A DNA stretch of 64,000 bases from Pseudomonas sp. S30 (lineage in GTDB: Bacteria; Pseudomonadota; Gammaproteobacteria; Pseudomonadales; Pseudomonadaceae): positions 1 through 64,000 of the forward strand of contig NZ_JACVTO010000004.1 of the NCBI RefSeq assembly GCF_016518545.1. Direction: 5' to 3'. The position numbers were made by a program, and so were the translations under genes. Shown piece by piece: positions 1-21,700 of the stretch. The notes below the pieces were generated by a model, which was given only the letters and a program-made list of their open reading frames with translations, did no database searches and had not been told where the DNA came from. Every line of letters begins with the position of its first letter. Positions within the stretch are counted from its first letter, which is position 1.

Positions 1-77
1 GGCCCTACAGACGCCTTCGCTCGGCCTTCTGACGTCGCGATTTGTGGTGACTGAGCTATCGCGCATTTAGAAGCAAA
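1..77 (+). repeat. Copy A of a ~75 bp dispersed repeat
   Basis: This stretch recurs almost unchanged, but inverted, at 852-927, and a more diverged direct copy lies at 106-162. The shared core reads gacgtcgcgatttgtggtga. It touches the window edge, so it may continue to the left. Together the copies bracket the small secreted-protein gene at 222-599. I do not recognise a named element; it has no transposase. Confidence 0.8.
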
Positions 78-105
78 ATCTGGAGGGGGTTGGCGCAGGG
101 CATCC

Positions 106-162
106 GCTGCTCGGCCTAATGGCGCCGCGATTTATGGTGTCTGGCTATTGCGCGCCTAGAAG
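106..162 (+). repeat. Copy C (diverged) of the same repeat, direct to copy A
   Basis: The segment follows the order of copy A (ctcggcct, then gccgcgattta, then ggtgtctgg, then cctagaagc) with many substitutions. It is in the same orientation as copy A and opposite to copy B. It lies just downstream of the stop codon of the minus-strand gene at 222-599. Confidence 0.6.
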
Positions 163-221
163 CTGGGGCTGGGGCTGCACTTGCATTTGCACGTGGCGTT
201 TGAAGCTGTTGCGGGTCAGAT

Positions 222-599
222 TCAATTTCTTGCTAGTGGATAGTGTTCTATGCGACAGGCGTAGCTATGGCCTTCTCCCTTGCAGTTGCCGTCCAGGTAG
301 CGGTAGTCGATGCGCATCGACTGACCTTGGCCTGGCCACTGTCGGCGTGGGAGTGTGCTTTGGTAGTCGGGAGTTTCAGGGATGAAGGTGAGAGTGACGC
401 CTTCCTTCGGGCATTCGGCCGTGGTCGAGGTGGTGCTCACTTTCATGACCTGGGCCTGCAGCTTTGGATGAGGTTGCTTCACAACCTGAGTGACGTGAAG
501 CTCCAGGCGGCAAATTTCCCATTTAGAAGCCTGGGCTGGCTGACACATCACCAGAAAAGGCAAAACCACTAGCCCGTAGCGTGCTGCACGATTGTTCAT
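222..599 (-). CDS. Small secreted four-cysteine protein of unknown function
   Basis: A 125-residue product is predicted from the ATG at 599. It starts with a typical Sec signal peptide: Asn-Arg-Arg positive start, hydrophobic GLVVLPFLV core, then an Ala-x-Ala site (QPAQA-S) near residue 24. The mature part is about 100 residues and hydrophilic, with four cysteines (WEIC, AEC, GNC, YAC) that could form two disulfides. Longer reading from ATGs at 635, 644 or 731 is possible, but only the 599 start puts the signal peptide at the N-terminus; no strong ribosome binding site decides it. I do not recognise the family. The gene is bracketed by inverted copies of a 75 bp repeat, which suggests a moved or duplicated cassette. 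Confidence 0.6.
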   Translation of the reverse strand: MNNRAARYGLVVLPFLVMCQPAQASKWEICRLELHVTQVVKQPHPKLQAQVMKVSTTSTTAECPKEGVTLTFIPETPDYQSTLPRRQWPGQGQSMRIDYRYLDGNCKGEGHSYACRIEHYPLARN

Positions 600-851
600 T
601 GTTCGCTGATCCGATGAGTCATTTCCGACCGCCATTATCGTCATGTTCTGCACTGACACAACATCTCTGGAAGCCTCGCCAGGATTATTTCGAGGTAGTG
701 GGCCTGCGACATTCATGCACAAAGACGTCAAGCCCTCGACAGGATGGTCGTCCTCCGCAATTGGCCAAACGCGTCAAAGTCGAACCAGAGATACCTTCAT
801 GCTCCTGGCATGCCAGGTCGTAGGCGCAAACCTGCTGTTTGCCTTTGCCTT

Positions 852-927
852 TGCTTCTAAGTGCGCGATAGTCCAGTCACCACAAATCGCGACGTCAGGA
901 GGCCGAGCAGAGGTGCCTGTAGGGCCC
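852..927 (-). repeat. Copy B of the ~75 bp dispersed repeat, inverted to copy A
   Basis: Read on the minus strand, this matches 1-77 over its whole length with only scattered differences and a small length change near the gccctacag end. Copies A and B therefore form a long inverted repeat with about 775 bp between the arms, and the arms enclose one gene. Confidence 0.8.
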
Positions 928-1026
928 TGGCGCGCAGCGCCCTGAGGCGTAGCCGAAGTCGCGAGACGGTGACTTGCGCAGCAAGTCTTAGGCCGCGAAG
1001 GCCCGAAAGACGCCGCAGCGAGGGAA

Positions 1027-1047
1027 CCCCTGCGCAACGCGCAGGGG
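1027..1047. other. Perfect GC-rich hairpin
   Basis: cccctgcgc (1027-1035) pairs with gcgcagggg (1039-1047) across a 3-base loop. There is no T tract directly after it. It sits in the same gene-free stretch as the hairpin at 1074-1101. Confidence 0.6.
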
Positions 1048-1073
1048 CCGGATGCAGGAGCAGGCGGTTTTTG

Positions 1074-1101
1074 CCTACTTTTTCCCAAGAGAAAAAGTAG
1101 G
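1074..1101. terminator. Bidirectional terminator-like hairpin
   Basis: cctactttttc (1074-1084) pairs perfectly with gaaaaagtagg (1091-1101) around a 6-base loop. The T and A runs inside the arms give a terminator-like shape in both directions. Similar hairpins are common in Pseudomonas intergenic DNA. It lies downstream of the minus-strand DUF1652 gene (1296-1556), so it may end that transcript. Confidence 0.5.
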
Positions 1102-1122
1102 TCGCTGTAAAAGCGAAAAGGT

Positions 1123-1296
1123 GAATCAGCGTCAACAAAGCAAACGGATATTCACACCGTTCAAAAACCATCAAAAAGATGAATCAGCGTCAACAAAGCA
1201 AACAGATATTTACACCGTTCAAAAACCATCAAAAAGATGAATCAGCGTCAACAAAGCACACAGACATTCACACCACCCCAAAACCCGCAAAAAACC
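1123..1296. repeat. 58-bp tandem repeat, three copies
   Basis: Units start at 1123, 1181 and 1239, each opening with gaatcagcgtcaacaaagca. Copies 1 and 2 differ at only a few positions (for example gatattcac against gatatttac). Copy 3 keeps the first ~35 bases and then decays into the end of the DUF1652 gene. The repeats abut each other with no spacers, so this is not a CRISPR array. Confidence 0.85.
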
Positions 1297-1556
1297 TACC
1301 CCACCCGAACCAACCCCCCCCGATCCCCAAACGCCTCCAACTCATCCTCCACAGCCTCGATAATCCGCTCCACCTCAGCCGCCCCCATCACCGTCGAACA
1401 GGGAATCCCAGCCACCACCAGCACCGTCTCCCCGGTCCCCCGATGAAAAACCCGGGCAACCATGCTACGCGGCGCATCCATGTTCGCCTCGAACCCCAGA
1501 GGATGAAAATGCCACCGCATCACCTGACAGGCATTGGGAAATGTCATCGTGTTCAT
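1296..1556 (-). CDS. DUF1652 family protein
   Basis: The product has 86 residues and resembles the small DUF1652 proteins found almost only in Pseudomonas: an N-terminal helix (NACQVMRWHFHPLGF), two short strands around VARVFHRGTGETVLVVAGI, and an acidic C-terminal helix (AAEVERIIEAVEDELEAF). The start at 1556 is set by GGAGG five bases upstream of the ATG; an upstream in-frame ATG at 1568 would bury that site. The function of the family is unknown. The stop codon touches the third copy of the 58-bp repeat, so the 3' end may have been shaped by that repeat. Confidence 0.75.
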   Translation of the reverse strand: MNTMTFPNACQVMRWHFHPLGFEANMDAPRSMVARVFHRGTGETVLVVAGIPCSTVMGAAEVERIIEAVEDELEAFGDRGGLVRVG

Positions 1557-1794
1557 GCCAACCTCCACACCCAGTCACCAGAAGGCCGCCGCGCCGAGAA
1601 ACACCCTTGGTGTCATCTGGCCGACTCTAAACATAGCAGCCCCACCGCAACTGTCGCGCGAACCGGATGACAATTCGCACCTCGATTCATGAATCCGTCG
1701 CAACACCACCCGCCCAAGACCCAGCGCAAACGTTTTCCGCCCGGTACAGAAGCTCAAACCGCAGGCCACATACCCCTGTATTTCGGACCGATGG

Positions 1795-2442
1795 TCAACT
1801 GAGCAACCCGGCCGCGATGTTGATGGTGAACCCCAGAATCGCCGTGTTGAACACGAACCCCACCAGCGATTGCCCCAGCACCACCCGCCGCATGGCCCGA
1901 CCACCAACCCCGACGTCGGAAGTCTGCACCGCCACACCGATGGTGAACGCGAAGTAGTGGAAATCCCAGTAATCGGGGCATCGCTCGCCGTCGGCGAAAC
2001 GCAACAGCGGCTCTTCACCGGCGTGGGTATAGAACAGCCGGGCATAATGCAGGCTGAAGATACAGCCGATCAGCAGCCATGAGCCGGCGACGGTGAAGCC
2101 GGTATACAGGTAATGCATCGCCTGGGCGCTGCCGTGCAGGTCACGGCTGTCGGCCAGTTCCAGGGTCACGGCCGCCAGGCTGGCGATGGCGGCGATGCAG
2201 ACCGTGGACAGCACCACGCCGGCGTTTTCATCCTCTATGTTCGCCACCCGCCGCACCGTGTCCGGTGAAGCGCGCCAGGTCAACCACAGCACCAGCACCA
2301 GGTAGGTCCATACCCCCAGGTTCCAACCGGCCAGCACCCGCTGAATCCAGTCGTCGGCGGGGAGGAGCCAGGCGCCGAGCACGCCGATCAGCAGGCCCAG
2401 GCTCAGGCGCGGGTGGGAGCGTGTCAGACGGTGGATGGCCAT
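1795..2442 (-). CDS. DUF1345 family integral membrane protein
   Basis: A 215-residue hydrophobic protein with about five membrane segments: near residues 12-30 ([15 protein letters not shown]), 40-55, 75-95 ([17 protein letters not shown]), 110-130 and 185-210. A conserved-looking loop, [15 protein letters not shown], lies before the last segments. Size and layout fit DUF1345, a family of unknown role common in proteobacteria. No strong ribosome binding site is visible before the ATG at 2442. It reads in the same direction as the recombinase upstream with a 63-base gap, so co-transcription is possible. Confidence 0.75.
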   Translation of the reverse strand: MAIHRLTRSHPRLSLGLLIGVLGAWLLPADDWIQRVLAGWNLGVWTYLVLVLWLTWRASPDTVRRVANIEDENAGVVLSTVCIAAIASLAAVTLELADSRDLHGSAQAMHYLYTGFTVAGSWLLIGCIFSLHYARLFYTHAGEEPLLRFADGERCPDYWDFHYFAFTIGVAVQTSDVGVGGRAMRRVVLGQSLVGFVFNTAILGFTINIAAGLLS

Positions 2443-2505
2443 GGGTGCTCGACTGTTCTGGGGAGAAGGGCAAGGCTAGCTGAGAAGACGGCAGATGCGA
2501 AGCGT

Positions 2506-3468
2506 TCAGTCGACCGGGCCGCTCAGGTTCGGCAACGGCCGCGCCGGCGTCGCCAGCGCCAGGTCGCCGAAGGCCTGGCCCGCCTCGATGTAGCGCAGCG
2601 CCGACTTGGCGTCCTTCCAGCCCACGTAGCTCATCAGCGCCTTGAGCTCCCAGCCGTTGTCGGTGGCCCAGGTGGCGAAACCGCGGCGCAGCGAGTGGCC
2701 GGTGTAGAGCGCCGAGGGCACGCCGGTGCGTTCGAGCATGCGCCGCAGCACGCCGATCAGGCTGTTGCTGTGCAGCGCCGCCTCGCCCAGGTGACCCCAG
2801 CGATCGAGCCGGCGAAACACCGGCCCACGGGCGATACCGGCGACTTCGATCCAGTTCAGGTACGCGGTCACCGGGCACAGCGCCTTGAGCGCTGGCGTGC
2901 GGTGTCGCACGCCCAGCGCTTCCCGGTCGCCCTTGCTGCGCGGCAGGAACAGGGTGATGCCGACGCCGGGCTCGGCCTGAATGTGCTCCACGCGCAGGCG
3001 CGCCAGCTCATCGCCGCGAAACCCGCGCCAGAAACCCAGCAGCAGCAGCGCGGCATCGCGACGGGCGCGCAGCAGGGTGGGCAGGTCATGCTCGGCCAGC
3101 GCTTGGCACGCCTCGGCCTGCAGCCCGTCGACGGCGGTTTTCAGGTGTTGCAACAACAAGGGGGCGGCCTGGCGAGGCAGGGTCGGGTGCAGCGTGCGGA
3201 TCCCGCGCAGCACCTGGCGTACCAGCGGCGCCTTGGTCGGGTCTGGGAAACCCTGCGCCTGGTGCCACTGGCTCAGGCCTGCCAGACGCTGGCGCAGGGT
3301 GCTCACGGTGTGGCGGTCGGCGTGGTCGGCCAGATAGCGGGCGATGCTGTCGGCCGTCGCCGGGAGAAAGCCGCCCCACTGCACCTCGAAGTGCTCGACC
3401 GCCGCCTGGTAACTGCGCCGGGTGTTGTCTCGGGTGGCGGCGTGGACATAGCGCTGGATATCGGTCAT
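2506..3468 (-). CDS. Tyrosine recombinase / phage-type integrase, solo
   Basis: The 320-residue protein has an N-terminal SAM-like core-binding domain (about 5-100) and a catalytic domain (about 125-305). The catalytic set can be read: Arg151 in GFRGDEL, Lys179 in RSKGDR, His258 and Arg261 in GHSLRRG, Trp284 in the usual His/Trp position (YVGWKD), and the nucleophile Tyr293 in LRYIE. The enzyme therefore looks active. It belongs to the XerC/D-integrase superfamily but is not XerC or XerD by sequence. There are no phage genes, excisionase or tRNA nearby, and I see no paired att-like repeats at its borders, so it may be a resident recombinase or the relic of a lost element. Confidence 0.85.
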   Translation of the reverse strand: MTDIQRYVHAATRDNTRRSYQAAVEHFEVQWGGFLPATADSIARYLADHADRHTVSTLRQRLAGLSQWHQAQGFPDPTKAPLVRQVLRGIRTLHPTLPRQAAPLLLQHLKTAVDGLQAEACQALAEHDLPTLLRARRDAALLLLGFWRGFRGDELARLRVEHIQAEPGVGITLFLPRSKGDREALGVRHRTPALKALCPVTAYLNWIEVAGIARGPVFRRLDRWGHLGEAALHSNSLIGVLRRMLERTGVPSALYTGHSLRRGFATWATDNGWELKALMSYVGWKDAKSALRYIEAGQAFGDLALATPARPLPNLSGPVD

Positions 3469-3744
3469 GGCAGCGGACGCGGAGCGGTGATGGCGTCACC
3501 TTAAACCAGCGCGGCGGCAGACGCCATCGCCTGCCGATGCGCGTATCTAGGCGGCTACAGCGCGAGCAAAAATAATCCCGCCCAGCCATAGCACTTTGAT
3601 AGCGGCGCTGCGGTCTCTAGTGGCATGCTGCGTCGAGATCCATAAAAAAGCTGCAGGCCCCGCCTATCGGGGTTTGTGCGCCGCCAGGCGACTGGCTTGC
3701 AGGATGCGTGCGTGCTCATTCCCTCCTGTTGGCAAGGTATCCTC

Positions 3745-5058
3745 ATGTTCGATCGCAAAATAAAAACACAACTGGCGGCCAGTGAAGCCGAAGTTCGGCG
3801 CCTGCGCCAGGTGCTCGATCAACTGGAGCAGGGCACCCTGGCACTGCGCCTGGACCCCGAGCAACGCATCGTGGCCTGCAACGAAGCCTGCGCCACGGCC
3901 TTGGGTCAACCGCGAGAGCGCCTGATCGGGCGGCCACTGCTCGACCTGGTGCCTGGCTACGTCACCACGTTGCCGTGCTACCGCCGCTTCAAGGAGGCCG
4001 TATCGCGCTTCCAGCCGGTGACCGACGACTACCGTTTCCAGAATCCGCAAGGTGGGCTGATCTGGCTGCGTCTGACCTGGCTGCCGGTGCGCGATCAGGA
4101 CGGGCGCCTGGAATACATCCAGGGCTTTGGCAGCGATACCACCGTGCAGATCGAGAAGAATCGCGAGAACGGCGCGTTCGTCGAAGCGCTCTTCCGCTCC
4201 ATGGCGGTCATCCAGTTCGACCTGAACGGCAATATCCTCACCGCCAACGACCAGTTCCTCGGCGCCATGGGCTACTCGATCAACCAACTGGTCGGCCAGC
4301 ACCATCGGGTGTTCTGCAGCGCCGAGGAAGTGGCCTCGCCGGCCTACGCCGAATTCTGGAAGATCCTCAACAGCGGCCGCTATGTGGCCGGACGCTTCCG
4401 CCGCCTGGACAGCCACGGCCAGGAGGTGTGGCTCGAAGCCAGCTACAACCCCGTGTACAACGCCGAAGGTCAGATCATCCGGGTGATCAAGTACGCCTCG
4501 GTGGTCACCGATCAAGTGCGCAAGGAGCAGGAGATTCGCCGGGCGGCGGAAATGGCCCTGGACGTGTCGCGCACCACCGACGTCAGTGCCCGCGAAGGCG
4601 CTGCCGTGGTTCAGGAAGCGGTGCAGACCATGCAGGCGGTCGCCGGTCAGATGCAGTCCGCGTCCACCACCATCGAGGCCCTTGGCAAGCAGTCGGTGGT
4701 GATCAGCTCGATCGTGCAGACCATCGGCAGCATCGCCTCGCAGACCAACCTTCTGGCCCTGAACGCCGCCATCGAAGCTGCGCGTGCTGGTGAGCAGGGG
4801 CGCGGTTTCGCCGTGGTCGCCGACGAGGTGCGGCAACTGGCGGCGCGTACCAGTACTGCGACCGAGGAGATCGTTTCGGTGGTCGCACGCAACCAGCAGC
4901 TGGCCGACCAGGCGGTGATCGAGATCGAGAGCAGTCGTGAGCAGGCCAGTGCCGGTCTGGCCCTGGCCGGTCAGGCCGGCAGCGCCATCACCGGGATCCA
5001 GGATGGCGCCCGGCGCGTGGTCCAGGCCGTGGGCCAGGTGACCCACGACCTGCTGTGA
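3745..5058 (+). CDS. Soluble chemoreceptor with two PAS domains (Aer/BdlA-like)
   Basis: The 437-residue product has a short coiled N-terminus, two PAS domains (about 20-125 and 140-245, each with a PAC-like end: [10 protein letters not shown] and [10 protein letters not shown]), and a methyl-accepting signalling domain (about 255-437). The signalling tip is classic: [20 protein letters not shown] followed by [15 protein letters not shown] near residues 330-370. There is no membrane segment, so it is cytosolic. Such receptors sense redox or small ligands through PAS and act on CheA/CheW; P. aeruginosa BdlA, a biofilm dispersal regulator, has the same architecture and similar size. The start at 3745 is preferred over 3676 because AAGG lies upstream and the protein then begins at MFDRKIK. 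It ends 9 bases before the convergent lipocalin gene. Confidence 0.85.
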   Translation: MFDRKIKTQLAASEAEVRRLRQVLDQLEQGTLALRLDPEQRIVACNEACATALGQPRERLIGRPLLDLVPGYVTTLPCYRRFKEAVSRFQPVTDDYRFQNPQGGLIWLRLTWLPVRDQDGRLEYIQGFGSDTTVQIEKNRENGAFVEALFRSMAVIQFDLNGNILTANDQFLGAMGYSINQLVGQHHRVFCSAEEVASPAYAEFWKILNSGRYVAGRFRRLDSHGQEVWLEASYNPVYNAEGQIIRVIKYASVVTDQVRKEQEIRRAAEMALDVSRTTDVSAREGAAVVQEAVQTMQAVAGQMQSASTTIEALGKQSVVISSIVQTIGSIASQTNLLALNAAIEAARAGEQGRGFAVVADEVRQLAARTSTATEEIVSVVARNQQLADQAVIEIESSREQASAGLALAGQAGSAITGIQDGARRVVQAVGQVTHDLL

Positions 5059-5067
5059 TGCCCGAGG

Positions 5068-5616
5068 TCAGTCTGGCTGGCGCCAGATCAGCTCGCTGGT
5101 GTCGTAACCACGCTGGCGAGCGGCCTCCAGCAGGAGGTTGCGGGTGTTTTCGCTGACCGTGGGAGTACGTGACAGCAGCCACAGGTATTCGCGGTTGGGG
5201 TGACCGACCAGCGCTACCTTGTACTCGGGGTCGTGGTACAGCACCCAGTATTCGCCCTTGGCGGTGTCCGGCGCCAGCTTGCTGAACCAGTTGTCGAAGC
5301 GTACCCACAGCTTGTCGGTCTTGCCGGGTTGTTGCAGCTGGGCGATACCGGTCGCCTCCTGCCATTGGCCGTCCTGTTCCCGACAGCGGTTGGTCACGTC
5401 CACCTGGCCGTCGGGGCGCAGCCGATAATTGGCTTCGGACTGCACGCACTTGCGCTGGAAGAACATCGGTAGGCGCGCCAGTTCGTACCATTTGCCCTGG
5501 TATTGCTGAAGATCGACGGCCATGGTCTTGGGTGGCGGCTGGTCGTCCGACGAGCCCACGCAGCCCGCCAGGGCGAACGCCAGGCAGCAAACCAGTGATG
5601 TGGCACGAATCGCCAT
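5068..5616 (-). CDS. blc: Outer-membrane lipocalin (Blc-like lipoprotein)
   Basis: A 182-residue lipoprotein: the signal peptide ends in the lipobox LAGC with Cys19 as acylation site. The lipocalin signature follows at YQGKWYELARLP (the G-x-W motif), and the later strands VRFDNWFSKLAP, YWVLYHDPEY and YLWLLSRTPT match bacterial Blc proteins, including the C-terminal helix. Bacterial lipocalins bind lipids such as lysophospholipids and are linked to envelope stress. The start is certain: AAGGAGG lies just upstream of the ATG at 5616. Residue after Cys19 is Val, so outer-membrane sorting is expected. Confidence 0.88.
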   Translation of the reverse strand: MAIRATSLVCCLAFALAGCVGSSDDQPPPKTMAVDLQQYQGKWYELARLPMFFQRKCVQSEANYRLRPDGQVDVTNRCREQDGQWQEATGIAQLQQPGKTDKLWVRFDNWFSKLAPDTAKGEYWVLYHDPEYKVALVGHPNREYLWLLSRTPTVSENTRNLLLEAARQRGYDTSELIWRQPD

Positions 5617-5878
5617 GAGTGACCTCCTTGGTAAAGGTGTTGTGTCTGTTTCGACGCTGGGTGCCGGCGAAAGTTGAATCGCTCCTGGGCTTTTCGATTG
5701 CAGGCGCTGGCGCCCCTCGTTCGAGCCATCCCTGTGCCTGGACGCCGGGTAGGGCCTGCTGACCTTGCGTCAGTCTGCGGCGCCGTGTAGCCGTTGTCCC
5801 GGCTTCCCCTGTCAGCTTTCGCGCAGGTGATCCATTAGCGTGCGCGGTTTCCGACTGGCAAAGGCAGGATGCTTGACC

Positions 5879-18780
<12,902 letters not shown>

Positions 18781-18784
<4 letters not shown>

Positions 18785-21700
18785 GCATCGAAGAATTAGT
18801 CGCGACCCTGTCGGACAGCGGTATCCAGCTAGCGCTCAAGGATGGCCAGCTGGTGGTCCAGGGCAATCGCCAGGCCTTGAGCGATGCCGCGCTGGTAGCG
18901 CGCCTGCGCGAGCACAAGCCAGCGCTGATCGAGATGATCGAACGGGGCGAGTACCAGGCTGCTCCTTCAAGCGCCAGCGTCAGCGTGCCGGTCAATACCA
19001 TCGAAGCAGGGTGCGCGCGCATCACGCCGCAACGGCTGAATCTGGTGAAGCTCGACCAGGCGAGCATCGATGCGCTGCTCGCGCCGATTCCCGGCGGTCA
19101 TGCCAACGTGCAGGACGTCTATCCGCTGGCACCCTTGCAGCAGGGCATCCTGTACCACCACGCCAGTGCCGAAGGCGCCGACCCCTATATCATGCAGTCG
19201 CGTTTCGTCTTCGCCAGCCAGGATCACCTGCAAGCCTTCGTCCAGGCCCTGCAGACGGTGATCGATCGTCACGACATCCTGCGCACCTCGGTGCACTGGC
19301 AGGGCCTGGACGCGCCGCTGCAAGTGGTGTGGCGCCAGGCGCGCCTTGCGGTATTCCACGACGTGGCCGTCAGCGGCCGATTCGACCTGACCCAGGCGCC
19401 GCTGATCCGCCTGCACTGCGACACCACGCGCGAAGATGGCCGCGTGCAGGCCATCTTGCAGTTCCATCATATCGCCCTGGACCACAGCGCCCTGGACGTG
19501 GTGCGTCACGAGATGCAGGCGGTGCTGCGCGGCGAAGGGCACCTGCTGGGTACGCCGGTGCCGTTTCGCAACTACGTCGGCCAGGCCCTGCTGGGCGTGA
19601 GCCAGACGCAGCACGAAGCGTTCTTCCGCGAACAGCTGGGCGACATCGACGAGCCGACCCTGGCCTACGGCGTGCAGGATGTGCAAGGCGACCAGACGCC
19701 GCCCGGCGAAGAAATCTTCACGCTACCGGCAACCCTCAGTGCAGGCCTGCGCAGCCAGGCGCGCGCGCTGGGCGTGAGCCTGGCGAGCCTGCTCCACCTG
19801 GCCTGGGCGCGCGTGCTGGGCGGTCTCACCGGGCGCGATTCGGTGGTGTTCGGCACCGTCCTGATGGGCCGTCTGATGGGCGCCGAAGCCAATGACCGCG
19901 CCTTGGGCATCTTCATCAACACCTTGCCGCTGCGGGTGGACCTGGGCGGGCTCGAGCTGGTGCCTGTGATCAAGGCCACCCATCGGCGCCTGACCACGCT
20001 GATGCGTCACGAACACGCGCCCCTGGCACTGGCGCAGCGGTGCAGCGGGGTAGAGGCGCCCACGCCGCTGTTCAACACGCTGCTCAACTACCGCCACAGC
20101 GCGCCCATCGCCGATGGCCAGGCGCGCTCGGCGTGGGACGGTATCGAGGTTCTGGCCAGCGAAGAACGCACCACCTACCCGCTGACCCTCAGCGTCGACG
20201 ACCTGGGCGATGACCTGCGCCTGACCTTGCTGCGCAGTGCCGACGTTCCTCAGGGCCGGATCTGCGCGTACCTGCACCAGACCTTGCACAGCCTGGTGCA
20301 GGCGCTGGTGCACGCGCCGCAGTCGCAGGTCGGGCAGTTGGACATGCTGCCGCCCCACGAGCGCGAGCAGATCCTGTCGCATTTCAATGAACGACCCGGG
20401 GTGGCCGAGAGCACTCTGGCGGTCCACGTGCGCATCGCTCAGCAGGCGCAACTGCAGCCGCACGCCATTGCGGCCAGCTGCGCCGACGCCACGCTGACCT
20501 TCGCCGAACTGGAGCGCCGCGCCAACATCCTTGGCCAGCACCTTGTGGCCCTCGGCGTGCAGCCCGAGGACCGGGTGGCGATTCTCGCCCGGCGCGGGCT
20601 CGACGCGCTGGTGGGCCTGCTCGCCACGCTCAAGGCCGGTGCCGGCTACGTGCCGATCGACCCGGCCCACCCCGACGAGCGCATCGCCTACCTGCTGCAG
20701 GACAGCGCACCGACCGCAGTGCTGACCCTGCACGCCCTGCGTCCTCGTCTGGGCCAGTGCCCGCTGTCGGTCATCGAACTCGACCGCCTCGACTGGCAGG
20801 CCCGTGGCCCAGCGCCGCAACTGCCAATGGTCACGGTCGCCAACCTCGCCTACGTGATCTACACCTCAGGTTCCACCGGCCTGCCCAAGGGTGTCATGGT
20901 CGAGCACCGGACCCTGAACAACCTGATCGACTGGCACTGCCGCGCCTTCGAGCTGTGCCCCGGCCGGCATACTTCGAGCCTGGCCGGCTTCGGCTTCGAC
21001 GCCATGGCCTGGGAGGTCTGGCCGGCCCTGTGCGCCGGCGCCAGCCTGCACATCGCACCGCCCGGCGAGCAGGGCGAGGATCTCGACGCGTTGCTGGCCT
21101 GGTGGCGCAGTCGTCCGCTGGACGTCAGCTTCCTGCCCACCCCGGTGGCCGAATACGCCTTCAGCCACCACCTCGATCATCCGACCCTGCGCACGCTGCT
21201 GATCGGCGGCGACCGCCTGCGCCAGTTCAATCGTCACCCAGGCTTCGCCGTGGTCAACAACTACGGCCCCACCGAAACCACGGTGGTCGCCAGTTCCGGC
21301 ACGGTCACCCCCTGTGGCGTGCTGCACATCGGCGCGCCGGTGGACAATGCCCGGCTCTACGTGCTCGACGCCTTGGGCCAGCCGACCCCGCTGGGCGTGC
21401 CGGGCGAGCTGTACATCGGCGGTGCCGGGGTGGCACGCGGTTACCTGGACCGGGCGCAGCTGACCGCCGAGCGCTTTCTCGACGACCCGTTCAGCGAGGC
21501 GCCCGGCGCGCGCATGTACCGCAGTGGCGACCGTGTGCGCTGGCTGGACGACGGCACGCTGGACTACCTGGGGCGCGATGACGACCAGGTGAAGATCCGC
21601 GGCGTGCGCATCGAGCTGGGCGAAATCGAAGGCCGCCTGGTGTCGCTGCCAGGTATCCACGAGGCGGTGGTGATCGCCCGCGAGGACCGGCCGGGGCACC

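Larger units (their letters stand above)
600..1295. other. Gene-free region with repeats and hairpins
   Basis: I see no convincing gene in these ~700 bases. They hold an inverted repeat copy (852-927), two perfect hairpins (1027-1047 and 1074-1101) and a 58-bp tandem repeat (1123-1296). Small open frames here have no ribosome binding sites and run through the repeats. Promoters for the gene ending at 222 probably lie in 600-850, but I could not pick out boxes. Confidence 0.6.

Noticed and set aside
1123..1296. Possible CRISPR array
   Set aside because: The repeats abut without spacers, the unit is too long, and there are no cas genes.
1179..1670. Plus-strand open frame of 163 codons through the tandem repeats
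   Set aside because: It reads through the 58-bp repeats and then antisense to the DUF1652 gene. It has no ribosome site and a proline/histidine-rich composition typical of shadows.
3676..3744. Upstream extension of the chemoreceptor to the ATG at 3676
   Set aside because: The extension is not PAS-like, and a better start with AAGG upstream lies at 3745.
3555..3758. 67-codon minus-strand frame between the recombinase and the chemoreceptor
   Set aside because: It overlaps the receptor start, has no ribosome binding site, and shows no recognisable protein features. A weak hairpin (ccccg/cgggg, 3658-3672) lies in it but has only a short T run.
5617..5878. syr-syp box or other LuxR operator before the first synthetase
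   Set aside because: I looked for a TGTC...GACA-type dyad and other clear palindromes in the 260-base leader and found none convincing.
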